The translations under genes and the position numbers were made by a program. A DNA stretch of 64,000 nucleotides from Owenia fusiformis (Eukaryota; Annelida; Polychaeta; Sabellida; Oweniidae), in the NCBI GenBank assembly GCA_903813345.2, contig CAIIXF020000005.1, forward strand, positions 6,293,375 to 6,357,374, written 5' to 3'. Under the pieces are notes generated by a model. That model was not told the DNA's origin. It did no database searches and saw only the letters and a program-made list of their open reading frames with translations. Of this stretch, positions 1-12,700 are shown piece after piece. Position 1 is the first letter of the stretch. Each line of letters begins with the position of its first letter.

Positions 1-277
1 TAAACGGCCCTGACTCTATCATGTAACTGTCTCACATATTAACCATTGTAACATATAACTCCATTGTTTGATGTCTCATCTTTTGTGAATAAAGATCAAA
101 TGATATAATTTATAAACCTGTGTTGTTGATTGCTTCATGAGTCAGCGAGTTTATCAAATGAATGGTTATTACCAGGCAAGTATACTTAATAAGACTTTAT
201 ATCTTGAGTGAAGCTTGTTGAAATAACAGATTGAGTACTAAGAATCTTTATTATGTAATAAAACTGCAATAAAGTAT
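1..277. other. 3' flank of MRPL43, possible end of a leftward neighbour
   Basis: No coding sequence is recognised. A plus-strand AATAAA at 88-93 could end a gene that enters from the left. On the minus strand AATAAA (TTTATT at 247-252) lies about 25 bases past the MRPL43 stop and is the best poly(A) signal for it. The two genes would then converge. No gene body to the left is visible. Confidence 0.4.
247..252 (-). promoter_or_regulatory. Probable poly(A) signal of MRPL43
   Basis: AATAAA on the minus strand, about 25 bases downstream of the stop codon. It implies a very short 3' UTR. Confidence 0.5.
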
Positions 278-2068
278 CTATTTTGGCACATCCTTTTCTA
301 AGGTTCCTTCCTCAATCACTTCAACATTTTTCATTTGTCTAAACATTTCCAGTATATCCTCAGTAGCAGAACTTTCATATTCAGCAGCCTTATGTTCATC
401 TTCAACTAATTCAGGAAATTGTGCGATATTCCATCTTGTGTCCTTATTAGTAAATGGGGTCCAAATGCCTTGAATACTAGGGTTGTTGGTGAACCATTTT
501 TTACGTAATCTCACAATTGGTTCCCCTGATCTTGTGCGCAGATGTTCCACCCATTTACAGACTTCTTCTTGGTCGTTCTTGTGCACATTCAGATACACAG
601 ACTCTGTATTTACTGAAAGTAATAACAATGAAATAAATTATTACAATACACTATCTGACTATACAGGGTGTTCAATAAGTATTGCTAATTTTGCTTTAAC
701 TTTTGTTCTGTTGTTTCACTCTTCTTGAAACTTTCAAATTACGGAACATATATCTGACTTAAGTTTAATTTTGTCAAATTTTCTCAAAATTGGCATTGAA
801 ATATGGAAAAGACACTTGTATCTTGATTTAGACAAGTTTTATTCTATCAAAGCATTAACAAATGCTATGACTTCAAAATATAGACAACATCAAATGAATG
901 AATACTAAAAGCATGTGTATATAGATGCACAGTATACGAAATGTCATTAACATGATGGAAGGTTGAAAATTGTTGAAAACATAATGTACATGTATTTTAT
1001 ATTCTACTTACAATATTCCCCTACGAGATATGGTGTTCTGTGGCGTCTTGGCTTCAGGTAAACAACTATTCCAGGATTACTGCGAGTGAAATCAATCAGG
1101 TGATTTTCTATAAAATCTCTGGAACAAAAATTCACATGAATATATATTAAAGCCGTTGTTTTAATCATTAACACAATGTTCTCCTTGAAGGTTAACTCGT
1201 TATGACTAATATCCTAAACTCTTCATTCTTATATGCGATTACTTGGCTTATAGATTTCTCTGGGACAGCATTTTGGTCAAATTTCATTTGGTTAGTTGTT
1301 GACCAACCAGACTAGATTTGTTTACAGATTTACAGACTTTATGGATATACACATACCCTTGTACTAATCAACAATCATCAATTATGATTTATGTATCAAT
1401 TATCTGATATCAATTTGTCTGAAATTGTTGACAGATGGATGAGTGGACGATAGTAAGGATCTGTGAGCGTTATGATGAGTTTGCAATTTGCTTAGAATAC
1501 GGAGGATGTTACAAAACTTGTATTTGCGAATGCAAATAGCGGCTACCGGATTAACCTATTAACCGGATTAATCCATCAGTTTGAAGTTGCAATATCGAAC
1601 AACCCGTTTGTTGACTTAAAATGATCACATGACTTTTTATGCCATTGTCACATGATCAAACAAACTTAAAGATGGGGATACAGTACATGAACTCAAATTA
1701 AAGACAGAGATTTGAAGGTATAATTCTATTCACAAATAGTGAGCGATAACACATTTAAAAGCAGAACCACTGAATACATTAGCGGCTTCATAGCTCATGA
1801 ACTTCATTTAAGCTAATCTAGAAGTGATACATTAGGCACTATCAGTGCTTTATCATAAAAAATAAGATTTATTACTTTACTGGGCGATAATATGTGAAAA
1901 TTATTAATATCGAAAACTGTGGCAAACACATGAATACCTGACGCCTCGACTTGTTCCCGATTCTTTGCAAAACTTCAGAGTAAGTCTTTGTAATTGACAA
2001 ATGTGCCTTCCAACACCATTCTGCAGGACACTTTTAACAAAATCACTCGGAATTGCCCTACTCGCCAT
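278..2068 (-). CDS. MRPL43: 39S/mL43 mitochondrial ribosomal protein L43, three exons
   Basis: Structural protein of the mitochondrial large ribosomal subunit (mL43), with an L51/S25/CI-B8 thioredoxin-like fold. Coding exons in transcript order are 2068-1938, 1118-1012 and 612-278; both introns are GT-AG, and the sum is 573 nt (190 residues plus stop), close to animal MRPL43. The start ATG at 2068 opens MASRAIPSDFVKSVLQNGVG, matching the family N-terminus. Exon 2 encodes the conserved NPGIVVYLKPRRHRTPYLVG. Exon 3 begins at EYLN, has the hallmark NPSIQGIWTPFTNK, and ends in an acidic tail. Reading phase is kept across both junctions (codon splits AG/A and T/TA). An ORF prediction would show only the last exon and add a false start inside the intron. 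The protein is expected to be imported into mitochondria. No pseudogene signs are seen. Confidence 0.93.
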
Positions 2069-5000
2069 GGTAATGCAATTATGTACGCGAATCTAGTCTC
2101 ACGAAAATCAATGGCAACTTCTTGTCACGAAATAAGAGTTGTTATTGGAGCCAGATGTTTACAAACTGTATGCCTAGAGCATTATAGAATTCTTAGTTCA
2201 CGGGTTGGAATCTAAAGATTTGTCTGGCGGGGAGGGGGCAACTAGCATGCTATTTTTCATGACAAAACAAAGAAAACTTAAAGAGTTATATTTGTTAGTG
2301 CAGAGACAGTATGTCAGGCTCTGGTTAGTGGGAAACACGTTCCGACCCTCCTCTAAAGTGTTGGCTTAGTTGTAAAAGATATATTCGGAATCTTAATGTA
2401 TTTCGAAATTCATATTTGAAACTGCCCCCCCACGCCGGACAAAAAATGAATCGTTAATTTTAATAAAAGAAGTTAAAATTAGTAATTGCCCAATAGGCCT
2501 ACATCTAAATCTCATTAAAGGGTGACGCATATCGTTTAGCAAATCGAACGCTCGTTTCTGGTGTTGCTCACCGTTTAGTATAAAAGGCCCGATCCCGGAA
2601 TAATACTCAAGGGTTCACAGGTTCGAGGTCGTTGTGTCAACACCTCTAACTGTTATATAGCATAAGTATATTATAGATCGTCACACATTTATAAAAGGGT
2701 GATTTTTATTTTGACAAATCAATTCTACATTTATGGGTGAAGTTTCAGGATCTTCTATTTGTGTATAATAAGGAAAATTGGCATCTAAATTTCCCCATAA
2801 CGTAATAGCACACAGCTTGGCATATGAAATATCCTACAAATGAAATAAAGCAAGACAAACCGGTTTCTAATACAAGGATTTATATTGTCTGTTGTACATG
2901 TATTCTTTGAACGCAATCACTCTTTGGATAACGTTTTCAAAATCATTATAAACGGATTACTTTATCTCAAAGACAATTTCAATAAACTGGATTTTACAGA
3001 ACTCCCCTTATTTCTTAAAAATGGACTGATCCAGTTGATTCGCCTGGAGCCGCCATATTGTTTTTATACGGGATGCTAATCGGAACCCTTTAACACTCAG
3101 AATTACTATAATGAAAACACATGTAAATAGTGTCAAGTCTGCCTTTATGAAATGTTGACTGTTCACAAAGGTTTTAATTTTCCAAGTTTAGAATATTTTG
3201 GGCTCATATCATCCCATTTCATGCCTATTTTCTAAAAGTAGCTAAAGTACTATATAATACTGTATTTGAGAAAAACTAAAGATTTACAATGGCTGCCATT
3301 CATTTTTCTATTTAATGGTTAACATTTTTATTATTTGGGAGAATTTAAACTTTAAAATTTTAAGATGTAAAGTTTGGAAATATGTTTTTATCATTCCTTT
3401 ACATGACTTAAAAAGTTATTTTACAGATTTTTAAAAAGTTGTCAGGTTTTCATTTCTCAAATGTTCAAATTTCCTGCCATTTTTCAAATAAAAGTGGAAC
3501 ATTTGTAATCATCAAAAATGTCAAATATTCCACTCTACAGTGCAAAAACAATATCTTTTAATACAAAGACAGTACAAAGGACACGCTATTTCAAAAATAA
3601 AATGTCATATCTTATGTGCCACTTCAATGTTTCAGCATACTAAAATATTTTGCATCGTGACATCACTCAGGTGGCAAAAACGTTTTGAAAAAGATTCTAT
3701 GTCAATCTTTTCTAAATATGCTATATAATCTTCAAAATTGTCTAACCAGATTAAAAGGAATATATTAGTGTACTCATCGGTTTCTATGAAAACTAAAATG
3801 TTTTCATGCATGAGTTCATTTCTCACTTTATCCTGAACCAATTTTCTTAATTTTTCGGCAAAAAACATGTGAGGATGAATGCTATGCATTAGTGTGAATT
3901 ATCGCTTATCAAATAAGATACGTGTGACCTCTAAAGGTTAGTTTGAAATAAAATCACAATTTTTCGAACAAAAAGTCCTTCAAAAACACTTTTTGATGAA
4001 ATCAAAAATAAGTTTCATATATCACACTTTGATAACATTTATTATGTTCTTTTGGGTGATATTATGTTTGAGATTGTAAGGAATATATTGGTAAGTCAAC
4101 TATCTATACACAACTTACAACTTTGTCATTCCCAATGGATCTGATTCTCCCTTTAAAAATACATTTTAAGTGCGATATTCTGGCGTTATTGGACTTCAAA
4201 CAGAAGTGAATGTTATCCGCAATTTTATCCAATTTTATCATAGTTTTTGTGAAAACTTCAAAATCATCCAGTTTTTCATCATTTTTAGCAATTCTCAAAT
4301 GATTTGAAAAAATTGTATCTTTGAACCATTCAGGGCTCAGATTCAAATGAAATTATTGTCCACCAATACCAATTCATCAGGTTCTTTATTTTATCACATA
4401 AACATTGAATCAATGACATCACCTGAAAGTTGGAAAGATTGAGGAACTGTGTTTTTTATTAGAAATTATTTAACAAAATTGTCCCAAAAACACTGCCAAA
4501 ACCTTCTTTCAGACAAATATAATGATGACTAAAACCTCTCAAATGAACTAATATTTGATACACTAAAATGGTTTGAAAGGTCAATTTTCTATAAATATCT
4601 TTTGACTGAGAAATATGAGGATAGAATAGAGCATTTTCAAGCAAAAATTGTTTCTAAACTGCATTACAGAGTGACCAGATCAGCTTGACCTTGAAGTTTT
4701 TACACAGGCCATCAATTTCATGTTCCAAATATAGAACTGTCAATCAAAACCTTGAATTATGTGGAAAAGTTTTCGTTATTGGTTATGTTTGCTTGGTGCG
4801 CTGCTCTAGAATTGTCCGTCAGAAACATAACTGAAGTTGTATACCAATGCTCAAATAATTTATAAGCAAAATTCTATTAATTCTATTAATATGTGGACAA
4901 AGTAATATAAGATCATGGTATTTTTTATAAATATCCCCTAAACTGTCACTAAATGTAATACACAGATCCGGAGCCAGATTCAGCCATAACTATCTGAAAT

Positions 5001-5838
5001 ATACAAAAGTGAGGCCTTGTACATATGTTTCTATTTTTTCATATACTGTTGCAATATAGTCATTTAATTGCTTATTTTTTAAACTCAAAGTAGATCCAAA
5101 CAGTTGAAATTTTACTGCAGGATAGAAGAAGTGTGACACAACCAATAATACTAAACCTATTATTGCAGTGAAAAAAGTTTAATTGTTTGATTCTGATTCC
5201 TTTGTATTTTTTTAATTTTTGTAATGATTAAAGTTTCATGTAATGTTATATATCATATTTTTTATTACTAGTACTGAGGTTGCCCAATTTAGTACCCAAA
5301 TTCTGTTTTGCAAATCTTTCAAATGCATGTTTACACCACTCACCGCATAAAGTAATCTAATTAATATCAATTGATTAAATTAGAGACTACTAGAGGGAGG
5401 GGCTGACTAACATATATTCCCCGTGTGTCAGGGGAGTGTTACAATAGACAGTAAAAACGCCCGGGTAAAAACGATGGAAGCATTTTTTAAAACATGCCAG
5501 TAATTTCCTTATGACCATGTATTATTTTTTAAAGTAATCGGTATGTGATATACAAATACATGTACCGAATTGGTATCAGTGTAAAACAAACGCACAAACT
5601 GACATTCAGTTAAAATAAAATTACTTCCTTGTTCAATTTTGTTCGTACTGTGTAAGTTAATGTTTGCAAAGTAGCACTATATCTAGTAGCGTTAATAATT
5701 GCAGTTAAAGTAGTATAAATAAACTAACCCTAAGTAACACTAAGCTAAGCTAACACTAACACTAAGTTATGATTATTATACGGTACAAGATAAAGAGGGT
5801 GTGAATCCCATGTAGATATACTGGTACAATTAGACATT
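2069..5838. other. Intergenic region between the divergent MRPL43 and BCL10-like genes
   Basis: About 3.8 kb with no intact gene. It must hold both promoters, since the genes point away from each other, but I see no convincing TATA or initiator. The middle (about 3.6-5.1 kb) holds a decayed minus-strand coding relic, listed separately. A short CTAA-rich stretch (about 5725-5765) precedes the BCL10-like start. Confidence 0.5.
3632..5105 (-). pseudogene. Decayed coding relic, unrecognised family
   Basis: Read on the minus strand, this stretch gives several frame-shifted, stop-broken segments that look like protein rather than random translation. They lie at about 5105-5000 (containing LKNKQLNDYIATVYEKIET), 4870-4780, 4644-4459, 4346-4104 and 3889-3632. 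No family is recognised. Support comes from a second relic at 51.1-51.6 kb that translates to the same motif (LKNKQSNNQIETIYVEIET). Two diverged copies of one coding fragment suggest a multicopy element, perhaps a transposon gene, or a duplicated host gene. Bounds are rough; the outer parts rest only on ORF density. Confidence 0.35.
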
Positions 5839-6830
5839 ATGGGTTCACTCGGCATGGAGTCTACGAAGACGATATCTGAAATAAGTGAAGAGATATTACA
5901 CGAATTTAAAAAACAGGTAGGTTGCAGATATACAGCTACAATAACCAAGTTGTACTTCCTCATAACAATAGTATCATTGGCAACTTATAGGGCCATCCTT
6001 ACGGAAAGTAAGTTTATACAGTTAAGTTCATAAGTTTATACTGTTCGTTGGGCCGGGAGTTGGGCATTGTTTTTATTTTTATTTTCCTTTAATTTTCTGA
6101 TTCATTTCATAGGTCCTCCAAGAGCACCGGCAGAAATTGTGTGAAGTTATATACCCAAGAGACCATTATCCCTGCCTTCGAGGAAGTTTTGTTCTTACCA
6201 ACGATGACGAGGAACGAATACAATCCAATTGTACAATAAAGGCCCAAGCGTCTGCCATGCTAGACATCATCGTCACAAAAGGTCCAGGGGCATTCGATGC
6301 ATTTTGCAAATCTCTCCAAGAGAATCGGACACAAATATTCCTACTGAAACTGCTCAACCAGTCACTTGAAGAAAAAATCAATCATTTCAAAGGTACCCTA
6401 ATTGAAATAAATGTTAATTGTTCACAGTAGTCTAGCTACAAGCCCTTGTTACCCCCCCCCCGCTACACACCTACTCTCCTTGTGTTGGTGAAGTAAATAG
6501 GGGCGGGGGAAGTCAACAGACTTGATTTTTGCAATCATTGAAGATATCGATACTATGTAACGTAAGTCATACGGCAACATCGATTAATGTCACAGACAAT
6601 GGCGGTCATTGTCGTTTAATTTGCAATACTTTGAAAAATGTTTGTGTAATAAAATGTATATGTGGTAATCTTCATTTCCAGGTATTTACCTGGTGAAACC
6701 CACAATATCAACACAAAACCATTCCAAGTCAGAGGAAAACAATTTACCTGTCGTCAGTAAAGCTCATCACATTGATGGCGACTCGTTACCAGTCCCAGGT
6801 GAAGATGGAGGACCTGAAATTCCAGATTAA
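5839..6830 (+). CDS. BCL10-like: CARD-domain protein resembling BCL10, three exons
   Basis: Exons 5839-5916, 6113-6392 and 6682-6830 join with GT-AG introns and a kept phase to 507 nt (168 residues). Exon 2 is a caspase-recruitment domain (CARD, about residues 27-115). Its pattern HYPCLRGSFVLTNDDEERI, then MLDIIVTKGPGAFDAFCKSL, then FLLKLLNQSLEEK follows the CARD of vertebrate BCL10 (HFDHLR..ILSREDTEEI..LLDYL..) helix by helix. The short exon 1 / CARD exon 2 / tail exon 3 layout also agrees with BCL10. In vertebrates BCL10 polymerises through its CARD and links CARD-coiled-coil scaffolds to MALT1 and NF-kB. The tail here (about 50 residues, polar, Pro/Ser/Asp-rich) is far shorter than in human BCL10 (233 residues) and shows no clear MALT1-binding motif. 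It could instead be another CARD-only adaptor. CARD is secure; orthology is moderate. Confidence 0.75.
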
Positions 6831-9420
6831 CTGTTAAACTGTCATAATGACTGTTTTTATATTCACTGACTTTACTCAGTGCTTGTTATTAACCAGTGAT
6901 CAACTATTAATTAATCATTGAATATAAAATAGATTATAATTATACAGATCACTGTGTATAAAATGATGTATATTTATATATTAGATCGTTGTTCTGTTTC
7001 TTATGGTAAATACATTTTTAGGTATGAAGTGGATGCAAATGAAACATCTGATAATCTGATAATAGTTATACAATATGTACAGTGAATACGAAGACAATCA
7101 GTTTTAACTTGTATCAAATAGATTTTGTTGAAATTTCTTAATTTTTGATATGTTGCTACATAAATATCAATACACAAATTAAGCTATGTTTAAAAACTAC
7201 TTTGATTGTCAATGAAGGTCATTTGAGGTTATGGTCATTAATAATGTTTATCTCTTCAAAAACAAATGTTTCCTCCGTGCCCCCTTAAACATCTGTAATT
7301 ATCCCTAATTACGAAAGTACTTTTTAATCAAGTTTATTACAAGCAGTATATATCATTATTTCTGACAGGTTACCCTTTTATTTCCAATGTTATATTAAAC
7401 TCACGGGACAAGTAATGTGAAGTATAATCATTCTTCATGTAATTTTGCACTTAAAATAATGTTGTGAAAAGATGGCGTTCAGGTCAAACGTTAATCCATC
7501 CCTAATCCCGTGGAACCACCAAAAGGCAAATCTCATAAAAATTCTCATAAACAGAAATTATATATCACAATAAAGTCTCGCCAGGCATACGGTAATTTCT
7601 TTGTCAAAAACGACCATACCAAACTGGGAATATTTCCATATAATGTAATAATATTCAACAAAACTGACACAATAGAGCTGGTAATGTGATCGCTATTATC
7701 CATCATATAGGATTTTATTGATTCGAAGGTTAAAGTTGTTTGGATTGTATTGTGCTCAATCGCTGCCTTAGCTACTATACGTTGAGCACACATTAGAATC
7801 ATTAATGAACAAGAAGGATTTAGTTAGGGCTCTCAATAAAAATGATAATCTCCCTGTATGATCAGGAGCACATTAAATAAGAATATTTCAGTGATGTAGA
7901 TATACATTATCATAGCGACAGGGAACGTTTGGAAATAATGTAAGTATAAGTATATTATACCTATCAATAAAATAACGAATAATCATAAAGTATAGTGAAA
8001 TCGTATTTGTAGATTACATTTAATACAGCTGATATCTGCTATATCCACTACAGAATGAAGTTTATGATATATGCTGGGTTACTTTTGATATTGCTTTTGT
8101 TATTGTATATAAATTGTATAAAGTATACGGTAACTATACTACATGGAGAGAATCTAACAGATCTAATAATCTCGGGAACATAACACTAAATTGTTGTTTT
8201 CTGAGAATATAAATGCCTTTCTTCGAATGTATAACTGAAGTCCCGGACCTCTTATATAGCAGAGTATTAATCGTCTTTTTATGAAACAGTGTCTTCATGA
8301 TATGCCATGCTATTGAATATTGGTGAAATAACAGAATACTGAATAATATCACGTTTGTTGTTAAAGGATCACTAACATTACTATCTCCGTTTACTAAGTG
8401 AATGGCAAATAATGGAGAGTACTCTAATCAACGTTTGTTGACGTTAGATACCATTATCTCCTCGCCTTTTTGAGGAAAAGTTGCTATTTTATGTGTTTGA
8501 GATCATGACTTAGAATATTTTACTTTCCTTTAACAGTTTCTGAATTCAAATTAATATATTTCATATCATGCTTAAACAATATTCTAATTTGAAATCATGT
8601 GTAGTTTACTTTAAATATGAACCACTCTTCGGTCCCCTTCGACATGTCCACTACTGTACTACACGATCTTAAATTGAATACAAATAAGTGTTATATCTAA
8701 CACTGATATTTTCCATGTTACTTGAGAACATGCCATTAAACAGATCATAGTAATTTAAATTTGTATCTGGGTTACATTAAATTTCAAGATTCTTGTAAAC
8801 TTAAAGCATTGTGACCAGGGTAAGTACTAAGTGCTGCGCCGGTCAGCTGGTCATTACCAGGTTACTTTTATACTTTTATAATACTGTCCAGTTGAGGGAT
8901 ATTTTATCATTCACTCTTCAATTATTCTTAGAGACCCGAATATTATTTATTATTTACTCTTCAATCATTCTAAGAGACCCGATTATAATTTAGACTGATC
9001 AAAGTATTCAGTAAATTAGAACGCAATTCATCAGATATATATGATCCTGGGATAATACATTCATTGTGCTATTGATCATAAATAAAGCATAAATGAGCAT
9101 ACCTATTCAATTCATTCGATAAGATGGATACCTTACCATTAGATTGTCATAGTAACCAGGATACAGAGATACACAGGTAAACATGACATTCAGACCTTGT
9201 ACAGTTGATATCAAAAATGCGATAGGAAAACACTTTTAAGATATTCACATTAAATCAATTTTGACATTAAAAGGGGGGTATATTGAGACAGTAACAGTAG
9301 GAAATTAAGGTTTTGTGTCGTTCAATTAACCTCGGAGGTTATATAATTATACATTAACAGTTTATTAACAGTTAATCTCAATAGAGATCGATCGCCGATG
9401 ACTTTTTGTGTACTTATCAA
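6831..9420. other. Intergenic region, no gene seen
   Basis: AT-rich, with stops in all frames and no ORF resembling protein. The only structure noted is a direct duplication of about 45 bp at about 8908-8990, where the ACTCTTCAAT ... AGAGACCCGA block occurs twice. The right end leads into the candidate 5' UTR exon of the ankyrin gene. Confidence 0.4.
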
Positions 9421-9740
9421 AAGATTCATTTCATACTTTGGAATCGATCTCGAAATTGCTCAGATGCAAAGGTAAGTACATCATGTAATCGGGTATTAGA
9501 ATGTCCATGACGTACAATTACGGCTTCCATATCTGTATGTTTGTACATGTTGTATCTTTATAATGGTATCATAAAATATTATCAATAAATTATTTAACTA
9601 TAGGATGATATATTAAAGGATACACTTAAAAATTGAAATTACATGACTCATGAATGTGTAATTATTTTACAGGTGGACAATGAAGATCAATGTGCTGCCG
9701 TTGATGACATGTTAGACATCTTGGGCATAATTTAACAAAT
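9421..9740 (+). promoter_or_regulatory. Candidate 5' UTR exons and uORF of the ankyrin-repeat gene
   Basis: A good donor (AAG|GTAAGT) ends a probable non-coding exon at 9471; its start is unknown. A good acceptor (TTTACAG) opens the next exon at 9673, giving 68 bases of leader before the ATG at 9741. The leader contains an 11-codon upstream ORF at 9680-9715 (MKINVLPLMTC, stop TAG) that ends 25 bases before the main start. An in-frame TGA at 9705-9707 supports 9741 as the true start. Confidence 0.5.
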
Positions 9741-12700
9741 ATGGAACAAGATGTCAATATTCAGAATTGGATCGGGCAGGCAAAGTTTGACAGTGTTCCA
9801 ACTGAGGGAAACGATGGAGAACACAGGCGTAAACAGAGACAAACAAGTGCCCAAATAAGGGAGCGAAAGAAGGAAAGGAGAAAAGAAGGGATAAAGAAAG
9901 AAGTACGGATAAAAGCATGGATTGGTATTGATGACGGAAGTCAGCAAAAACTAAAAGACACCCTTAAAGAAGTAGATACTACACATAAACAAGCTGAAGC
10001 TAAAAAGAAACGAGAGAAAGAAAAAGCTGCAAGAGAACGTGCTGAACGGGAGAAAACTAAGTTAGAACAAAATGCTAATGTTAAAGAGGGAGAGGGTGAA
10101 GCTGATGCAAACAATGGAACAGCAGATAATGATAAGAGTGCAATAGACGACGCTGACAGTGCCATAGGGGATGAAGCAAGTAGTAAACTTGGAGAAAGTA
10201 TGGAGAAGAAGTTAGTGGGGAAAAAGAAACATGAAGAAGATGAGGAAGAAGAATATAAGGTAACTATTTGAATAGCGTCACCATTTGTCAAACATGTCCC
10301 TGTAATAAAGATAAATCAACAGTTAGAAATTATGAATAATTACAAATAAATTCAATATATATAATCAAAGTAACATGAATGTAATACAGCATTACAACTT
10401 GTATAACATAACAGTGAAAACAAATAAGTGTTAAAAATTGACATTTTTGATGTAATTGAACATAGCTGAAACAAAACGTATTTTTGCTCAACATTTTATG
10501 TATTCTAAAATATAATGCCTTTATATGAACTACGTCAGCATACTTTTTTGATCGTTCCGATTGTAAGTAGCGTTGATATCTGGCTTCAAAATTGTGAATT
10601 TCGTGAAATTGTCAATGTAACAGGACAACACGCCTTTGAAAACATGTCATATCTCAATAATAAATGGTCGCATCTTTTAATTTTGGTTATGCTGGAATTG
10701 AGAACATTCATTCAGAGTGTGATGAGAGCACTGTATTTGATCTCACCCTATTACCGATTATATAGACCAAATAAAGTAAATGTAAAATTTATTCTGTGAA
10801 AATCGACATGGTCGTTTAAACACACCCACACGGCATTAGGGAAATCCGAGAAAAATAAGTTATATGTTGTTAGCAAGTCCTTGATTCAGTTTATCAGACC
10901 AGCATGTTCCAAATCGTGATAATAATTGTGATTGAATTATAATGAGCATTATCTGAACATTTCTGAAAATTCACCATTTTTCTTGTGAAAAACGACCAAG
11001 ATGTAATTCACACATCGGCAGCATTCTAGTGTAAAGACGGACACTATTCAAGAAAACAATATATCCACTCTGTTTTAACGAAAACAGTTTACGAAATAAC
11101 CAGTACGACCCCATCTATGAGCGAATATGGTGTGAAACTGTGACAATCGACATGCGTGAAAATCGACATGGTTATACCATTGAACTCAAAGCAGTGAATT
11201 AGTAATTTCTATACATCACAAATGGATTGATTTGATTTTATATGATTACCAATACACTGATAACACATACATAGCAGTTTTCCGATAATTACGCGTAAAG
11301 ATCAATTGATAGATAATGAAAAGATAACAGCTAAAGAGTTTTCTCTTTTTTCAGCGTACTCTTTTCCATTTTATACGTCTCTACAAAAATACGTTACATG
11401 CAAGCAGATGATAAGTTATTCGGAACTTCTATAAGCATAATTTACCGAAAGATTTTCACTACAAAAATCATTATGAAGACCATTATAGCCCAAGATGTGT
11501 CAACCTCTGTAAATAACGTTTCGTTCAGTGCATTCCCGGGGATTGCTGACTTCAATTATAAAGTCTATGAACGTTTGGGTTCAGTTTCCTTTTCAATGAA
11601 TGCATCATTCTCAATGGTGAACAACATAAACAGCCATCTCTTATTTGTAATATGAAAGATTTTATAGCTTTTCAACGATGTTTATTTGCTTATCATTACT
11701 TTCTAATTTCATTATTACGATCTGATCTACTAGATACATTACGATCTGATGTACAAGATTCGGAATGCCCTCGTCAAACGTAATTCGTTGCAAATCAATG
11801 TCCGAGAATAAAATAAATAAAAAAATCCCCTCTTCGAAAAATAATACCGGGTGTAGACCACTAAAATATTATAGACTTCAAGAGCTTCTAACAAAACATC
11901 AGAAGAAACAAATCCGGAAAAGGGATCGAGTCTGCCGGACAAGAAAGAAATTTGTTTCTCTAAAGCGAAAATTATAGCGACTAAAACAAAAATCTCAGAA
12001 TGAAGCAAAGCATAGTAATAAAAACACTTCCGGTGGTCGTGGAAAAAAGTCTTGTGATAGGAACTTGGAGAGGGGGGAGGGGGGGGGGTTATCGGCGAAG
12101 CGCGCAGCAGATAATGGTGTCAAGAGAAACGTCTCTACACCGGTGCAGATGATTTTTATGATTGAACTATACGTATACGTCAGCCTTACTGGACTCGACT
12201 CGACATCAATATCATATGTTTCAATTGATAACGTACACTCGGGTAGAATAAGGATCGGGTTCTTGATTTGAAATATGTTAAAGGGACATTTCAGATCTAG
12301 ATATCTAGATAGATGCTGTTTGTACTTAATATTACAATGGCTGTCCTGTTGGTGTGATACATGCAAGTAAAACGTCACTACGTCAACCTGCAACTGGTCT
12401 AAGCATGCATTAAAAGCAAAGCCCAAAGGAAAAATGACTCAAATTGTAAAAACAAGGCAAGGTACCATACCTGGTATATGAGATAAAAGGGAAACATACA
12501 CCAAGGGTGTCAAAAAATATTTTAACGACATGGCATCTGTCACCCAATTCTCATTCAATCTAAAAATGTAAACCCTTGTCTCATGAATCAGTGCAATGTT
12601 TTGGAAAAGTTGGTGTGAAAAGGATGTAGAAAAGATGTGTTCAGTGCATATAAACTTTGCGGACGTAATACGTACATGACCTAAGTTTATTTTCTTTGGC

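Noticed and set aside
2600-2650. GGTTCGAGGTC as a tRNA or SINE B box
   Set aside because: No matching A box at the right distance, and no cloverleaf can be drawn.
5725-5765. CTAACCCTAA-like stretch as interstitial telomere repeat
   Set aside because: Only one CTAACCCTAA; the rest is irregular CTAA/CTAACA. Not a telomeric array.
9941-10291. Minus-strand Ser-rich ORF (116 codons)
   Set aside because: It is the antisense shadow of the K/E-rich first coding exon of the ankyrin gene.
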